A stretch of DNA of 17,569 nucleotides from JBNKDD01 sp050288085 (GTDB taxonomy: Bacteria > Chloroflexota > Anaerolineae > Aggregatilineales > UBA3940): positions 1 through 17,569 of the forward strand of contig JBNKDD010000106.1 in NCBI GenBank assembly GCA_050288085.1. Reading direction: 5' to 3'. The translations under genes were made by a program, and so were the position numbers. The notes under the pieces are model-generated. The model searched no databases. It saw only the letters and a list, made by a program, of their open reading frames with translations, and had not been told where the DNA came from. Positions 1-7,252 of the stretch are shown in pieces; the first letter of the stretch is position 1; every line of letters starts with the position of its first letter.

Positions 1-1121
1 GACGGAATGATCACCCGCCACAAACCGCGCCCGGCGAAGATTGCCATCGGGATCGTAATCCCCATCGAAAAGCGCCTTTGCAGAGAAAACGGCGCATACA
101 GCAGCACCAGGATAGCGACTAACCAGCCGAGCAAGAATATATCTTCCTGGTTGGTGTTATGGAATGAGACGGATATCCCAACAACTGCCAGTATCAACAG
201 TGGGCCAAAAGCAATCAGGTAATTCCACACCGGTGGCGAAGGGGTAACATTTTGCTCCATCCAGGCGTGGAAGAACGGATTGGCTTTAGAAATAGCCCAG
301 GCATTATAGAGGATAAGCGGCAGTGCAGAGAGCAGCACAATGATGCCCCAGGCCAGCTCAGGGCGAGGTATGGCTTTTTGCTGAACCCACAGCCAGATCA
401 GCATTGCGCCATATCCCAGGCCGATCGGCAGCAGTACAAACGGGGAGAAGCTGGTTAGCAAAACGCTCGCAAAAGCCAGGCTCACGGTGTAAATGTTCAG
501 TGTGGGCTGAGGCTGTGTGCGCGGCATTGTCAGTAGGATATGCATCATCCAGACAGCCAGCGCAATCGCCCAGGGAAAATGCGCGTTAGCATAGGCAGCC
601 TGAAGCGGAAAGGCTTCGGGTAGGGAGAGGAAATCGACAGTGATCTGACCGAATATCAGCGCCACCCAACCCAGTCCACCGCTTGCTACCGCCAGACTCC
701 AGGTGATCTGACGTTGGGTCACGTCATCCGTCCAATCGGCGATCAACTGGTACAACGCCAGGAACATCAGCATACTGCCGATCAGGCGTATTGCATGAAA
801 GACCAGAATTGGCGCTACATTAAGCATCCGGGCCAGGTGGCCCATCCCTAAGTAAAAAGTAAACAGAGCCACGCCGCGATGCGGTTCCGGCGTATAGGGC
901 AGCTGATACAGCCATGAATAGTTCATGCCCTGCTCCATCTTGGCCTGATACGAGGCCCCATCGATGGGATTAACCAGTACCCCCATAAATACGGAGTCAG
1001 GGATCGCTGTCCCGTAGGCGAAGATGAACGGCACAGAGATAATCAGCAATAAGAGGGCACTGGAGATAATTACCCATCTCCACTCTTTGTCTTCAATTAC
1101 TGAATCCAGTTGATTTTGCAT
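1..1121 (-). CDS. Polytopic membrane protein, GT-C glycosyltransferase-like, partial (C-terminus beyond left edge)
   Basis: Reading the reverse strand from an ATG at 1121-1119 gives an uninterrupted frame to the window edge (373 full codons). The protein has a short charged N-terminus, then a hydrophobic segment at about residues 17-36, an outer loop with NPIDGASYQAKM (about 51-62) and LPYTPEPHRG (about 74-83), and many further hydrophobic segments ending in aromatic- and Leu-rich helices. A first membrane helix followed by an acidic loop and a multi-helix body is the general plan of GT-C glycosyltransferases that use lipid-phosphate sugars, but I see no diagnostic DxD or DE motif, so the enzymatic role is inference. 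An AGGG lies upstream of the start. It is divergently arranged with the zinc-ribbon gene at 1262 and shares a 140-bp intergenic region with it. Being cut at 1, its full length is unknown. Confidence 0.8.
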   Translation of the reverse strand, partial: MQNQLDSVIEDKEWRWVIISSALLLLIISVPFIFAYGTAIPDSVFMGVLVNPIDGASYQAKMEQGMNYSWLYQLPYTPEPHRGVALFTFYLGMGHLARMLNVAPILVFHAIRLIGSMLMFLALYQLIADWTDDVTQRQITWSLAVASGGLGWVALIFGQITVDFLSLPEAFPLQAAYANAHFPWAIALAVWMMHILLTMPRTQPQPTLNIYTVSLAFASVLLTSFSPFVLLPIGLGYGAMLIWLWVQQKAIPRPELAWGIIVLLSALPLILYNAWAISKANPFFHAWMEQNVTPSPPVWNYLIAFGPLLILAVVGISVSFHNTNQEDIFLLGWLVAILVLLYAPFSLQRRFSMGITIPMAIFAGRGLWRVIIP

Positions 1122-1172
1122 AGATAGGCCATCCCTGAGTTTAGTTGAACCATGCCAGGTTGCAGATGTTGG

Positions 1173-1202
1173 TTGCTACTGCACTCTGGCTAGTAGTATA
1201 AT
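1173..1202 (+). promoter_or_regulatory. Sigma-70-type promoter for the COG1579 gene
   Basis: TTGCTA (1173-1178) and a perfect TATAAT (1197-1202) are separated by 18 bp. The predicted start of transcription, near 1209, leaves a leader of about 50 bases before the ATG at 1262. Based on consensus match only. Confidence 0.6.
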
Positions 1203-1261
1203 GCGCACCAGAGGCAAGCGAAAGTATTAAACCTTTCAAACATTTAACAACTTCGAGAGAA

Positions 1262-1966
1262 ATGCCCGTGAAGCAGACAACAGCTCTCTATCACTTGCAG
1301 CAGTTAGACGATGAACTGGCTGTCATTAATAAACGGTTGTCAGAAATCGCCAACCTCCTTGACCAGAATACGGCGGTTCGTGCCGCCCGCTCCTCTCTGG
1401 AACAGGCTGAACAAGATTACCATCAATGGCAGTCTAAACAAAAAGCTCTTGAATCGGAACGCGCTCAACTCAAGGGTGAATCTGATCAGGTTGAAAACAG
1501 ATTGTATTCAGGGAATATTCATAATCCCCGTGAATTGACCGATTTACAGGACAAAATGGCCGAGCTTCGCCGCCGTCACGCTGACCTCGAAGAGCCGCTT
1601 CTCGAAGCGATGCTTGCTCTGGAAGAAGGTGAGGAAGCAGTTCAAGCGGCAAAAGATACGCTGGAAAAAGTGCTGGCTGAACAGGCAGAAACGCTGGGCG
1701 CGTTACGCGACGAACAATCCCAGTTGACCAGTCAGCATGACGCGCTGGAAACCGATATCGAAAAAGCTCGTGCGGCGATTAATGCGCCGCATTTGTTATT
1801 ATATGACGAATTGCTGATCCGGCTGCGTGGGAAGGCTGTAACTCAGGTCAATGGCGATGAGTGTGGTGTATGTGGGGTACAGCTTACATCGCAGTGGGCA
1901 CAGAAAGTCAAACGGGGTGAGGTCTTGACCTGTCCAACCTGTGAGCGCATCCTTCACATAGGTTAG
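1262..1966 (+). CDS. COG1579-family coiled-coil protein with C4 zinc ribbon
   Basis: This 234-residue protein begins with a long charged coiled-coil hairpin (about residues 8-172, rich in Glu, Gln, Leu, Ala and Arg heptads). It contains the family's turn motif, LYSGNIHNPRELTDLQDKM (81-99), and ends in a four-cysteine zinc ribbon: C201-x2-C204 and C224-x2-C227. That is the architecture of the COG1579/DUF164 (zf-RING_7) family, small soluble proteins suggested to bind nucleic acid or to act as adaptors; no reaction is established. The length matches the family (about 230-250). The start is supported by a GAGAGA just upstream and by the promoter at 1173-1202. It appears to be transcribed alone: 336 bp separate it from the next plus-strand gene. 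The family assignment is firm, the role unknown. Confidence 0.93.
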   Translation: MPVKQTTALYHLQQLDDELAVINKRLSEIANLLDQNTAVRAARSSLEQAEQDYHQWQSKQKALESERAQLKGESDQVENRLYSGNIHNPRELTDLQDKMAELRRRHADLEEPLLEAMLALEEGEEAVQAAKDTLEKVLAEQAETLGALRDEQSQLTSQHDALETDIEKARAAINAPHLLLYDELLIRLRGKAVTQVNGDECGVCGVQLTSQWAQKVKRGEVLTCPTCERILHIG

Positions 1967-1975
1967 GCGGGGGGG

Positions 1976-2186
1976 GAAACGCACCTATTCACAATTCTCG
2001 TTCCCAATCCGTTGGACTGGGGCGCATTTCAGAATTTTGGAAAAGGACAAGTAGAGACCTGTCCTGGCTTTTGTGAGCCTGCCTGATTGCCGGTTTTTAA
2101 GTCCCTCTCCATGAGGGAGAGGGATTTAGGGTGAGGGCTATAGGGCAATGTCGCTCATCTCGCCAATCATTTGAAACGCACCCATT
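1976..2186. repeat. 14-base direct repeat pair flanking a 183-bp segment
   Basis: gaaacgcacctatt at 1976-1989 recurs as gaaacgcacccatt at 2173-2186 (13 of 14 identical). An imperfect inverted copy, ggcgcatttca, is at 2021-2031. The flanked segment contains the ccctctcc hairpin repeat. It could be the footprint of a small insertion, or chance plus local duplication. Confidence 0.4.
2101..2139. repeat. Dispersed-type hairpin repeat (ccctctcc/ggagaggg)
   Basis: ccctctcc (2103-2110) and ggagaggg (2116-2123) form a perfect 8-bp stem around a 5-base loop and are followed by atttagggtgagggc. No T-tract follows, so it is not a typical terminator on the plus strand. From memory, similar sequences (ccctcaccctaaatccctctcc) are dispersed in many Chloroflexota and cyanobacterial genomes; only one copy is in this window. 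Confidence 0.6.
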
Positions 2187-2199
2187 AGACTGTGCTTGC

Positions 2200-2227
2200 T
2201 TGACCAACTACACGAGTCCAGTACAAT
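2200..2227 (+). promoter_or_regulatory. Sigma-70-type promoter for the NACHT-like/HEAT gene
   Basis: TTGACC (2200-2205) and TACAAT (2222-2227) each match the consensus at five of six positions with a 16-bp spacer. The expected transcription start, about 2233-2235, falls inside the left arm of the inverted repeat at 2231-2264, so the transcript would begin with, or be controlled through, that dyad. Confidence 0.6.
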
Positions 2228-2264
2228 TTAAGTTAGGCCAGCCATTGAATAATATGGCCTGACT
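2221..2264. repeat. Inverted repeat sharing sequence with 8148-8194 (copy 1)
   Basis: agttaggcca (2231-2240) pairs with tggcctgact (2255-2264) over 10 positions with one G-T pair and a 14-base loop. The 19 bases at 2228-2246 match 8152-8170 at 17 positions, and both copies are preceded by gtac. It sits at the predicted transcription start of the downstream gene, so it may be an operator or leader hairpin, or part of a dispersed element. Confidence 0.55.
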
Positions 2265-2302
2265 GCATGGAAACACCCTGTTGACTCTTGTGAGAGAGAT
2301 TT

Positions 2303-4807
2303 ATGGATACCACATCTTTATTAATCGGTATGGTGGTCGCAATCGGTTTGGGCTTCCTGATCTATACGCAGCGAGGGCGGATCAACGCACTGCGTAGTTC
2401 TGCCGGGCAAAGCGTTACCCGGACGGTCAGAAAGCTCAATCGCAGCGTCAACGCGCACTACCGGGAAGCTCTTATTGAAATGGCAAACGGCCTGCATGTG
2501 GCGGGGCATCTGGTCCCGCTTGAGCAGATCGCCGTGATGCCGCGTTTTTATAAAAAACCTGATCCTTATCACCCTGATGAGGAAGAAGACACGACCAAGT
2601 ATGACGGCCCGCTGAACCTGATCCCGCTGACCTCGGATTGGCCGCAGTTCTTTGCCCCTTACCGGATCGATACCATCCCGATCCAGCATTTGCTCCGGGG
2701 ATCGGATAATGTGCTGATCCTCGGTTTGCCGGGGAGTGGTCGCAGTGTGGCCCTGGCGTTGACCACTATCTTGTTGGCCCGCCAGAATGAGGCCGATCAG
2801 TCTGGCGGCCTGCTGGATGAGATCCGTCTGCCGATGTGGGTTCACATGGCCGATGTTGATCTATCCACCCGCGCCCTGGGTGTTGACGTGTCTGTTGAAC
2901 AGCCTGACGATCAAGAGGCAGAACAATCTGAGGTGACCACCGAGGACATCGAGGTTGATCCCTTAAGCCCGCTTCTGGCAGCAGCGCGTAACCGGTTAGG
3001 CATGTTGGCCGGTCGGGCACTCGGCGCGGTTCGAGGGCAGTTCGCGGCAGGTCGGGGCGTGATCTTGATTGATGGTTGGGATGAACTCCCCCAACCTGAG
3101 CGTCAACAGGCCGTCGAATGGCTGCGTGTGTTGATGGAAACCTATCCCGGCAACCGGGTTGTGATGACCGGGCCGGTGAATGGTTATGGCCCCTTACAGG
3201 CCCTGGGATTGGCTCCGGTTTACATCATGCCCTGGGATAAACAGGAATATGCCGAATGTGGAAAACTGTGGGCAAAAGCCTGGCCCGTGATCGGCGGAAC
3301 CAAGAGCCAACCGGCCCTGGAACCCGAACCGGAACGGCTGCGATTAGCTGTGCGGGGCAACCGGGCGCGATCACCCCTTGATGTAACCCTCAAAATCTGG
3401 GCGACCTTTGCCCGCGATGATCCCGGCCTGGGACGTATCGGCTGGTATGAGGCTTATGTTAACCGGGTTTCACCCGCTCCTGAACTCCGCCCGGCCCTGG
3501 GGAAGATTGCCCTTCAAGCCGATGACTCCACCGGCGTAACGGTTGAAGAGGCCACCGCCCTGGTCGATGAAGTGCATAAAGCAGCTGCTACCAAACCGTC
3601 TGTCAGCCCGCCGGATTTCATCTACGACGTGGTGATCAAAACCCACCTGCTGTCCGAACACCCCGGCGAGCGATTGACCGTTACCCAGCCGATGATCGCC
3701 GCCTACTTAATGTCGGAAGGTTTGCGGCATCACTCCTTTGTGGAAGGGCTGCTTGATGGCCGGATCGTAAGCGATTACGTGCTGTCCTTCATGGCTCAAA
3801 ACCAGGACCTCACCCCCTACATAGAACAGCGGATGGATGAGCGGGGCACTATTCGACAGGATCGACTGCTGGCGATGGCAACCTGGGTAACTGACGCGCC
3901 ATCAAAGGCTCCCTGGCGCGGTGACGTGTTCAAACGATTGGCTCAGGCGCTCCTCACCCCGAACCAGTATCCGGAAGTCCGTGAGCGGGTGATGGCAGCA
4001 CTGGTCGCTTCCCGCGATGCAAACGTGCGCTACATCTTCCAGCAGGGGATGAAGCACGATGATATACGCGTTCGCGTGTTGAGCATCCTGGGATTGGGAT
4101 CGGCAGGTGACCCGGAAATGGCGGTTGTTCTCGGCAACCTTCTCGAAGACGAGGATGAAAACGTCGAGATCGCCGCGACCCTGGCGTTAGGAGCACTGCA
4201 AAGTAAAGCCGCCCTCAACGAGTTTATGGTGCAGGAATTGATCGTTGGGCGCGAGATGGCCCGCCGGGCCGCAGCGGAGATGATGTCAAATAACCTGGCC
4301 GGTGAAGGTCACGAGGTGCTGCGTGAAGCCGCCCGTGAAAACGAACCGGCAGCGCGTAAGGCAGCCGTTTACGGGCTGTGGCGTGTCGGCCCGGAAGACT
4401 GGGTCATGGAATTGTTGGACGACGTGGAGCGGCACGACCCAGAATGGTTGGTACGTGTCACCGCGACAAGTGCCCTCGAAGCTCTGCGGGAAGATCGGCA
4501 GATGATACCCACACGTCCGGCTCTCCCCGAAGAAACCGACTGGTTGGCCGATTGGCTTTCTCAGCGAGACGAGAGTATCTCGCCCGGCCCACAGGGGATC
4601 AGCCAGATGATCCGGGCTTTGCAGGAAGGCGAGGATCACATCCGGATGGCGGCGGCTGAAGCCCTGGGTGCGTTGGCGCTGCCGGAAGGCGTCAATGCGC
4701 TGTATATCGCCCTGGTCGATGGCGAGCCGGTCATCCGCGACTCGGCCTACCGAGCGCTCAGTTCGATCAGCAATGCAACCGGCCATGCCTTACCCGGCGT
4801 AATTTGA
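2303..4807 (+). CDS. Membrane-anchored NACHT/STAND-like NTPase with C-terminal HEAT repeats
   Basis: The 834-residue protein has an N-terminal membrane anchor (about residues 5-21) followed by a basic stretch, which suggests the rest is cytoplasmic. A nucleotide-binding domain follows: Walker A GLPGSGRS (141-148), in which Arg147 replaces the usual Lys, and Walker B VILIDGWDEL (253-262), with the DGxDE signature of NACHT proteins. RVVMTGP (285-291) sits where NACHT proteins normally carry T-S-R, and the Arg is missing. LTVTQPMIAAYLMSEGL (about 458-474) resembles the post-NACHT helical motif (xHxxxQEYLAA). From about residue 555 to the end, Ala/Leu/Val/Arg-rich helical repeats (for example IRVRVLSILGLGS, VEIAATLALGAL, IRMAAAEALGALAL) are typical HEAT repeats. 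GAGAGAG precedes the ATG, and there is an own promoter and terminator. It is probably a scaffold or signalling protein, and the altered motifs suggest weak or no hydrolysis. Its partner is unknown. Confidence 0.88.
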   Translation: MDTTSLLIGMVVAIGLGFLIYTQRGRINALRSSAGQSVTRTVRKLNRSVNAHYREALIEMANGLHVAGHLVPLEQIAVMPRFYKKPDPYHPDEEEDTTKYDGPLNLIPLTSDWPQFFAPYRIDTIPIQHLLRGSDNVLILGLPGSGRSVALALTTILLARQNEADQSGGLLDEIRLPMWVHMADVDLSTRALGVDVSVEQPDDQEAEQSEVTTEDIEVDPLSPLLAAARNRLGMLAGRALGAVRGQFAAGRGVILIDGWDELPQPERQQAVEWLRVLMETYPGNRVVMTGPVNGYGPLQALGLAPVYIMPWDKQEYAECGKLWAKAWPVIGGTKSQPALEPEPERLRLAVRGNRARSPLDVTLKIWATFARDDPGLGRIGWYEAYVNRVSPAPELRPALGKIALQADDSTGVTVEEATALVDEVHKAAATKPSVSPPDFIYDVVIKTHLLSEHPGERLTVTQPMIAAYLMSEGLRHHSFVEGLLDGRIVSDYVLSFMAQNQDLTPYIEQRMDERGTIRQDRLLAMATWVTDAPSKAPWRGDVFKRLAQALLTPNQYPEVRERVMAALVASRDANVRYIFQQGMKHDDIRVRVLSILGLGSAGDPEMAVVLGNLLEDEDENVEIAATLALGALQSKAALNEFMVQELIVGREMARRAAAEMMSNNLAGEGHEVLREAARENEPAARKAAVYGLWRVGPEDWVMELLDDVERHDPEWLVRVTATSALEALREDRQMIPTRPALPEETDWLADWLSQRDESISPGPQGISQMIRALQEGEDHIRMAAAEALGALALPEGVNALYIALVDGEPVIRDSAYRALSSISNATGHALPGVI

Positions 4808-4834
4808 TCGCCGGTCATAATGAGTAGAAATGAT

Positions 4835-4870
4835 CAGCCCACCGCAAAATCTCGCGATGGGCTGTTTTTT
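4835..4870 (+). terminator. Rho-independent terminator of the NACHT-like/HEAT gene
   Basis: cagccca (4835-4841) pairs with tgggctg (4858-4864). An inner cgc/gcg pair extends the stem past one mismatch, and TTTTTT (4865-4870) follows directly. It lies 28 bases after the stop codon, between two convergent genes. The opposite strand lacks a comparable T-tract, so it acts mainly on the plus strand. Confidence 0.88.
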
Positions 4871-4897
4871 CATCTGTGGTATTCTGGTTTAATGTAC

Positions 4898-5656
4898 CTA
4901 CTCAGTCGGATTGGCACATAGCACCATACGCTGCTGATCGGTGTGATACTCGTAGCGTTGATCGCCAACCGCCAGCACGATCCGGTAGCCGGGGGTAATG
5001 ACCTGCAAATAATCCTCGCCTGGGTTCGGACAGCCCAGGCTTGCATCCGACCATTCCAACGCCTCACTGCTGACTAGAATAATCGACTCCGGTGCAATGC
5101 TGAGTTCTTCGGCCAGGTCATGGGTCGCCTGGATAATAAATTCCGCCGCTATTGGATCCGGGACGGTTTCCTCTCCAATCGGGTCATCATCACCTTCCAT
5201 GCAGACGATAGCCGAGCCTATTAGATCGGTGTGAACGTTGTAGGTCTGATCCCCATACGCCAGCCTGATCAGGTATCCCGGTGTGATGACCGGTGTATAA
5301 ACCTGACCGGCCACCGGGCAGCCCAGGCTGGAGTCGTTCCATTGAACGGGCAGCGGGGTATCAACCTGGGTCAGTGATGAATCCGGTACTTCTAACTTGG
5401 CAGCCAGCGCTTTGATGGCAACCTGTACGGCCAGGTCTTCTGACATGACGGCAGAAGTCGCTGCCGGGAGGGTAGTCGGGAGGCCCTCCGGGGTAGGGGG
5501 GAGTTCAGGTAACACCGAGGTAGCAGTCACCGCGCTGGTCGGAACCGGACTGGGGCGGAGTGTCGCCAGTGGTGCTGGAGTTTCTGGCGCTTGGCAGGCA
5601 CTTCCAAGAATAGTGCAGGATAGCAGGCAGAACACAATCAGCCGTGTACGGCGCAT
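4898..5656 (-). CDS. Secreted lipoprotein with two tandem SLGCP/ITPGY modules
   Basis: The 252-residue protein starts MRRTRLIVF, a basic then hydrophobic signal peptide, with a lipobox-like LGSAC that makes Cys21 the likely lipidated residue (Leu is at -4 rather than -3). A Pro/Thr/Ser-rich linker (about 22-70) follows. Then come two homologous modules, each with W-[NS]-D-[SA]-SLGCP, then VITPGY, then LA-x-GDQ-x-Y and HTD, and a closing Cys (about 75-152 and 165-248). The paired cysteines in each module could form a disulfide outside the membrane. I recall this module from Chloroflexota and cyanobacterial surface proteins of unknown function. AAGGAGG with a 6-base spacer sets the start at 5656. 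The gene is convergent with the HEAT gene and lies downstream of the DUF167 terminator, so it is probably expressed from its own promoter, though I could not pick out a clear one. Confidence 0.88.
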   Translation of the reverse strand: MRRTRLIVFCLLSCTILGSACQAPETPAPLATLRPSPVPTSAVTATSVLPELPPTPEGLPTTLPAATSAVMSEDLAVQVAIKALAAKLEVPDSSLTQVDTPLPVQWNDSSLGCPVAGQVYTPVITPGYLIRLAYGDQTYNVHTDLIGSAIVCMEGDDDPIGEETVPDPIAAEFIIQATHDLAEELSIAPESIILVSSEALEWSDASLGCPNPGEDYLQVITPGYRIVLAVGDQRYEYHTDQQRMVLCANPTE

Positions 5657-5670
5657 CCCTCGCCTCCTTT
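5657..5670 (-). promoter_or_regulatory. Strong ribosome binding site of the lipoprotein gene
   Basis: On the reverse strand AAAGGAGG (complement of 5663-5670) lies 6 bases before the ATG at 5656-5654. It is the closest match to the anti-Shine-Dalgarno sequence in the window and fixes the start codon. Confidence 0.8.
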
Positions 5671-5737
5671 GTTGAGCAGTCCCCGATCAGAGCGGCTCGC
5701 TCAAGGCCCATCATATAAGCCGCCCTGGGTTCTTAGC

Positions 5738-5767
5738 AAAAAATCCCCACCTTTTGAGCAGGAGGGG
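5738..5767 (-). terminator. Rho-independent terminator after the DUF167 gene
   Basis: On the reverse strand CCCC-T-CCT pairs with AGG-T-GGGG around a GCTCAAA loop and is followed by ATTTTTT. It lies 26 bases beyond the DUF167 stop and separates that gene from the lipoprotein gene at 5656. Confidence 0.87.
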
Positions 5768-5793
5768 CAATTTAGATGAAGTGAAAATGTACG

Positions 5794-6138
5794 TTAGCCT
5801 TCGTTGTCAACAAACCCTTTGGGCGACGCTTCGCGAAAGAGGCGTTCGACATCGTCGGTTAGAACATTCACGACACTGACCAGTAGTTTGCGATTTGCCA
5901 TCCCCGCGACGATCTCAATATCGTCTGTGGCGCACTTAAGGAAATCCGCCAGAAATTCGATCAATTCCTGATTGACTTCCCCTTCTACCGGGGGAGCCAT
6001 CACCCTGATCTTAACTGTCCCATCTTCCTGGATACCGACAATTTCGGTTTTGTTAGCCAGGGGAACGATCTGGACAGTAATGGCCGCCCCTTTGGAAGCA
6101 TCAGTAATATTCAGGTCATCCCAATTACGGTCACGCAT
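5794..6138 (-). CDS. yggU: DUF167 / YggU-family protein
   Basis: The 114-residue soluble protein carries the DUF167 signature: ITVQIVPLANKTEIVGI (about 20-36), then VKIRVMAPPVEGEVNQELI (about 42-60), corresponding to the family's LKVRVxAPPVDGKAN, then a helix with LADFL and a final AGMANRKLLVSV strand. Family members are about 75-110 residues, so this copy has short extra N- and C-terminal tails. No biochemical function is established. AGGAGAAAGG stands upstream of the ATG at 6138. It follows the yggT-family gene by 123 bp, with its own promoter in that gap and a strong terminator behind, so it can be transcribed independently of the pgeF-yggS-yggT cluster. Confidence 0.87.
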   Translation of the reverse strand: MRDRNWDDLNITDASKGAAITVQIVPLANKTEIVGIQEDGTVKIRVMAPPVEGEVNQELIEFLADFLKCATDDIEIVAGMANRKLLVSVVNVLTDDVERLFREASPKGFVDNEG

Positions 6139-6196
6139 TCAGCTTTGCCTTTCTCCTATGCCCTGGCTAGGGCCGTCTTTAGATAGACTTCTTGCC

Positions 6197-6224
6197 AGTA
6201 TACTTGACCCTCGCCGAAGCGCAA
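6197..6224 (-). promoter_or_regulatory. Sigma-70-type promoter for the DUF167 gene
   Basis: On the reverse strand TTGCGC (complement of 6219-6224) and TATACT (complement of 6197-6202) are separated by 16 bp. The leader would be about 50 bases and includes a small CCCT/AGGG dyad before the ribosome binding site. Confidence 0.6.
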
Positions 6225-6261
6225 GTAGAATCGCCTTTTTGTTTGATTATTGTGAGGGTGC

Positions 6262-6513
6262 TCAGATCAGATTCCTCAATATCATTTGGAGAATCATGAT
6301 GATCAAGAACGCCACAACGGGGCTGAAATCGATCATGCCGGTCTGCGGCAAAATAGATTTGATTGGCTCAAGAATCGGGTCGGTTACAGTGTATAGAAAT
6401 CGGACTACCGGGTGGTAGGGGTCTACTTGAAACCAGGAGGTCAGTACCCGCGCCAATATAATAAAAGAGTACAGGTATAGAAAAATGATCAGAATCTCTG
6501 CGATAGCGCTCAT
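6262..6513 (-). CDS. yggT: YggT/YlmG-family membrane protein
   Basis: The 83-residue protein has two hydrophobic helices (about residues 5-22 and 62-81). Between them is the YGGT signature: RVLTSWFQVDPYHP, then VRFLYTVTDPILEPIKSILP and IDFSPVVAFLI. The family is a small integral membrane protein found next to yggS/sepF in many bacteria and chloroplasts and linked to membrane, division or osmotic functions. The open frame continues upstream to 6588, but that extension overlaps yggS. The ATG at 6513 is chosen because it gives the normal family length and an AGGGAAAA ribosome binding site just after the yggS stop. It is 13 bases from yggS, hence cotranscribed with it. Confidence 0.9.
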   Translation of the reverse strand: MSAIAEILIIFLYLYSFIILARVLTSWFQVDPYHPVVRFLYTVTDPILEPIKSILPQTGMIDFSPVVAFLIIMILQMILRNLI

Positions 6514-6526
6514 AGTTAATTTTTCC

Positions 6527-7252
6527 CTAATACTCGCGTGACCCAAAGAGAACAGTCCCCAGGCGCACAATAGTCGCGCCCTCTTCAACTGCCACTTCGA
6601 AATCGCCGCTCATGCCCATCGATAGATGGGGCCATTGGTGATCTGGGAACTGCTCTATCAACCAGCCGCGAAGCTCACGAAGTCGTCTAAAGACCGGGCG
6701 AACGGTTTCCGGCTCAGTCGTATAGGGAGCCATGGTCATCAGGCCATGCAGCCGGATTCCGGGCAGTTCCAACAAGTTGTTAATTTCCTGGCGAAACGCT
6801 TCTCCTTGAGCGGGAACATCCGGCCAGCCGGACAGGTCATAACCGTATTTACTGGCTTCTCCGCTCAGGTTGACTTCGAGCATCACCTCAAGTGTCCGGT
6901 CGGATTGGGCAGCGGTTTCACTCAACCGTCGTGCTATCTTGAAGCGATCCACCGAGTGTACCCATTTAAAACACTCAGCAACGTCAGTCGTTTTGCGACT
7001 TTGTATATGGCCGATCATGTGCCACACCACGTCATCCGGCAGACGTTCCCGCAGCGTTTCGATCTTCCCTCTAGCTTCTTCTACGCGATTCTCACCAAAA
7101 TGTCGCAGCCCGGCCTGATAGGCCGCTTCGACCAGTTCGGGTCCATGCGTCTTGGTAACGGCCACCAGCAGCACCTCATCCGGGCTGCGTCCGGCCCGGT
7201 TCGCAGCCTGTGCAATCTGCTCTCTGATGGTGTTGAGCCGTTCTTCGATCAT
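6527..7252 (-). CDS. yggS: Pyridoxal-phosphate homeostasis protein, YggS/PROSC family
   Basis: The 241-residue protein covers the whole YggS alanine-racemase-like barrel. LLVAVTK places the cofactor lysine at residue 34; GENRVEEARGK, WHMIGHIQSRK, HSVDR, a VNLSGEASKYGY-type motif, LHGLMTMAP, LSMGMSGDFEVAVEEG and VRLGTVLFG follow in the family order. It binds PLP without known catalysis and buffers PLP and amino/keto-acid pools in the cytosol. The frame is open to 7366, but that extension overlaps pgeF. The ATG at 7252-7250 overlaps the pgeF TGA as ATGA, which suggests translational coupling. A GTG at 7264 with AGGAG 10 bases upstream is an alternative start adding four residues. It lies between pgeF and the yggT-family gene. 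Confidence 0.93.
   Translation of the reverse strand: MIEERLNTIREQIAQAANRAGRSPDEVLLVAVTKTHGPELVEAAYQAGLRHFGENRVEEARGKIETLRERLPDDVVWHMIGHIQSRKTTDVAECFKWVHSVDRFKIARRLSETAAQSDRTLEVMLEVNLSGEASKYGYDLSGWPDVPAQGEAFRQEINNLLELPGIRLHGLMTMAPYTTEPETVRPVFRRLRELRGWLIEQFPDHQWPHLSMGMSGDFEVAVEEGATIVRLGTVLFGSREY

Larger units (their letters stand above)
1967..2302. other. 336-bp intergenic region with repeats and a promoter
   Basis: No convincing ORF lies here. It begins with a run of eight G (1969-1976) two bases after the stop codon. It holds a 14-base direct repeat with one mismatch (1976-1989 and 2173-2186), a partly matching inverted copy of the same sequence (2021-2031), a hairpin-forming repeat (2101-2139), a promoter (2200-2227) and a leader hairpin (2231-2264). 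No obvious rho-independent terminator follows the COG1579 gene. Confidence 0.6.

Noticed and set aside
252..589. Short plus-strand ORFs over the left-edge membrane gene
   Set aside because: They are antisense to a continuous hydrophobic reading frame on the minus strand that explains the whole 1-1121 region.
2321..2845. 174-codon minus-strand ORF opposite the NACHT-like/HEAT gene
   Set aside because: It lies fully within a well-supported gene on the other strand, and its product is low-complexity Arg/Gln/His-rich with no domain.
4286..4786. 166-codon minus-strand ORF opposite the HEAT repeats
   Set aside because: Mirror-frame artefact of the repeat-encoding region; no ribosome binding site or recognisable motif.
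6514..6588. N-terminal extension of the yggT-family gene
   Set aside because: It overlaps the yggS coding end; the ATG at 6513 has a ribosome binding site and gives the normal family length.
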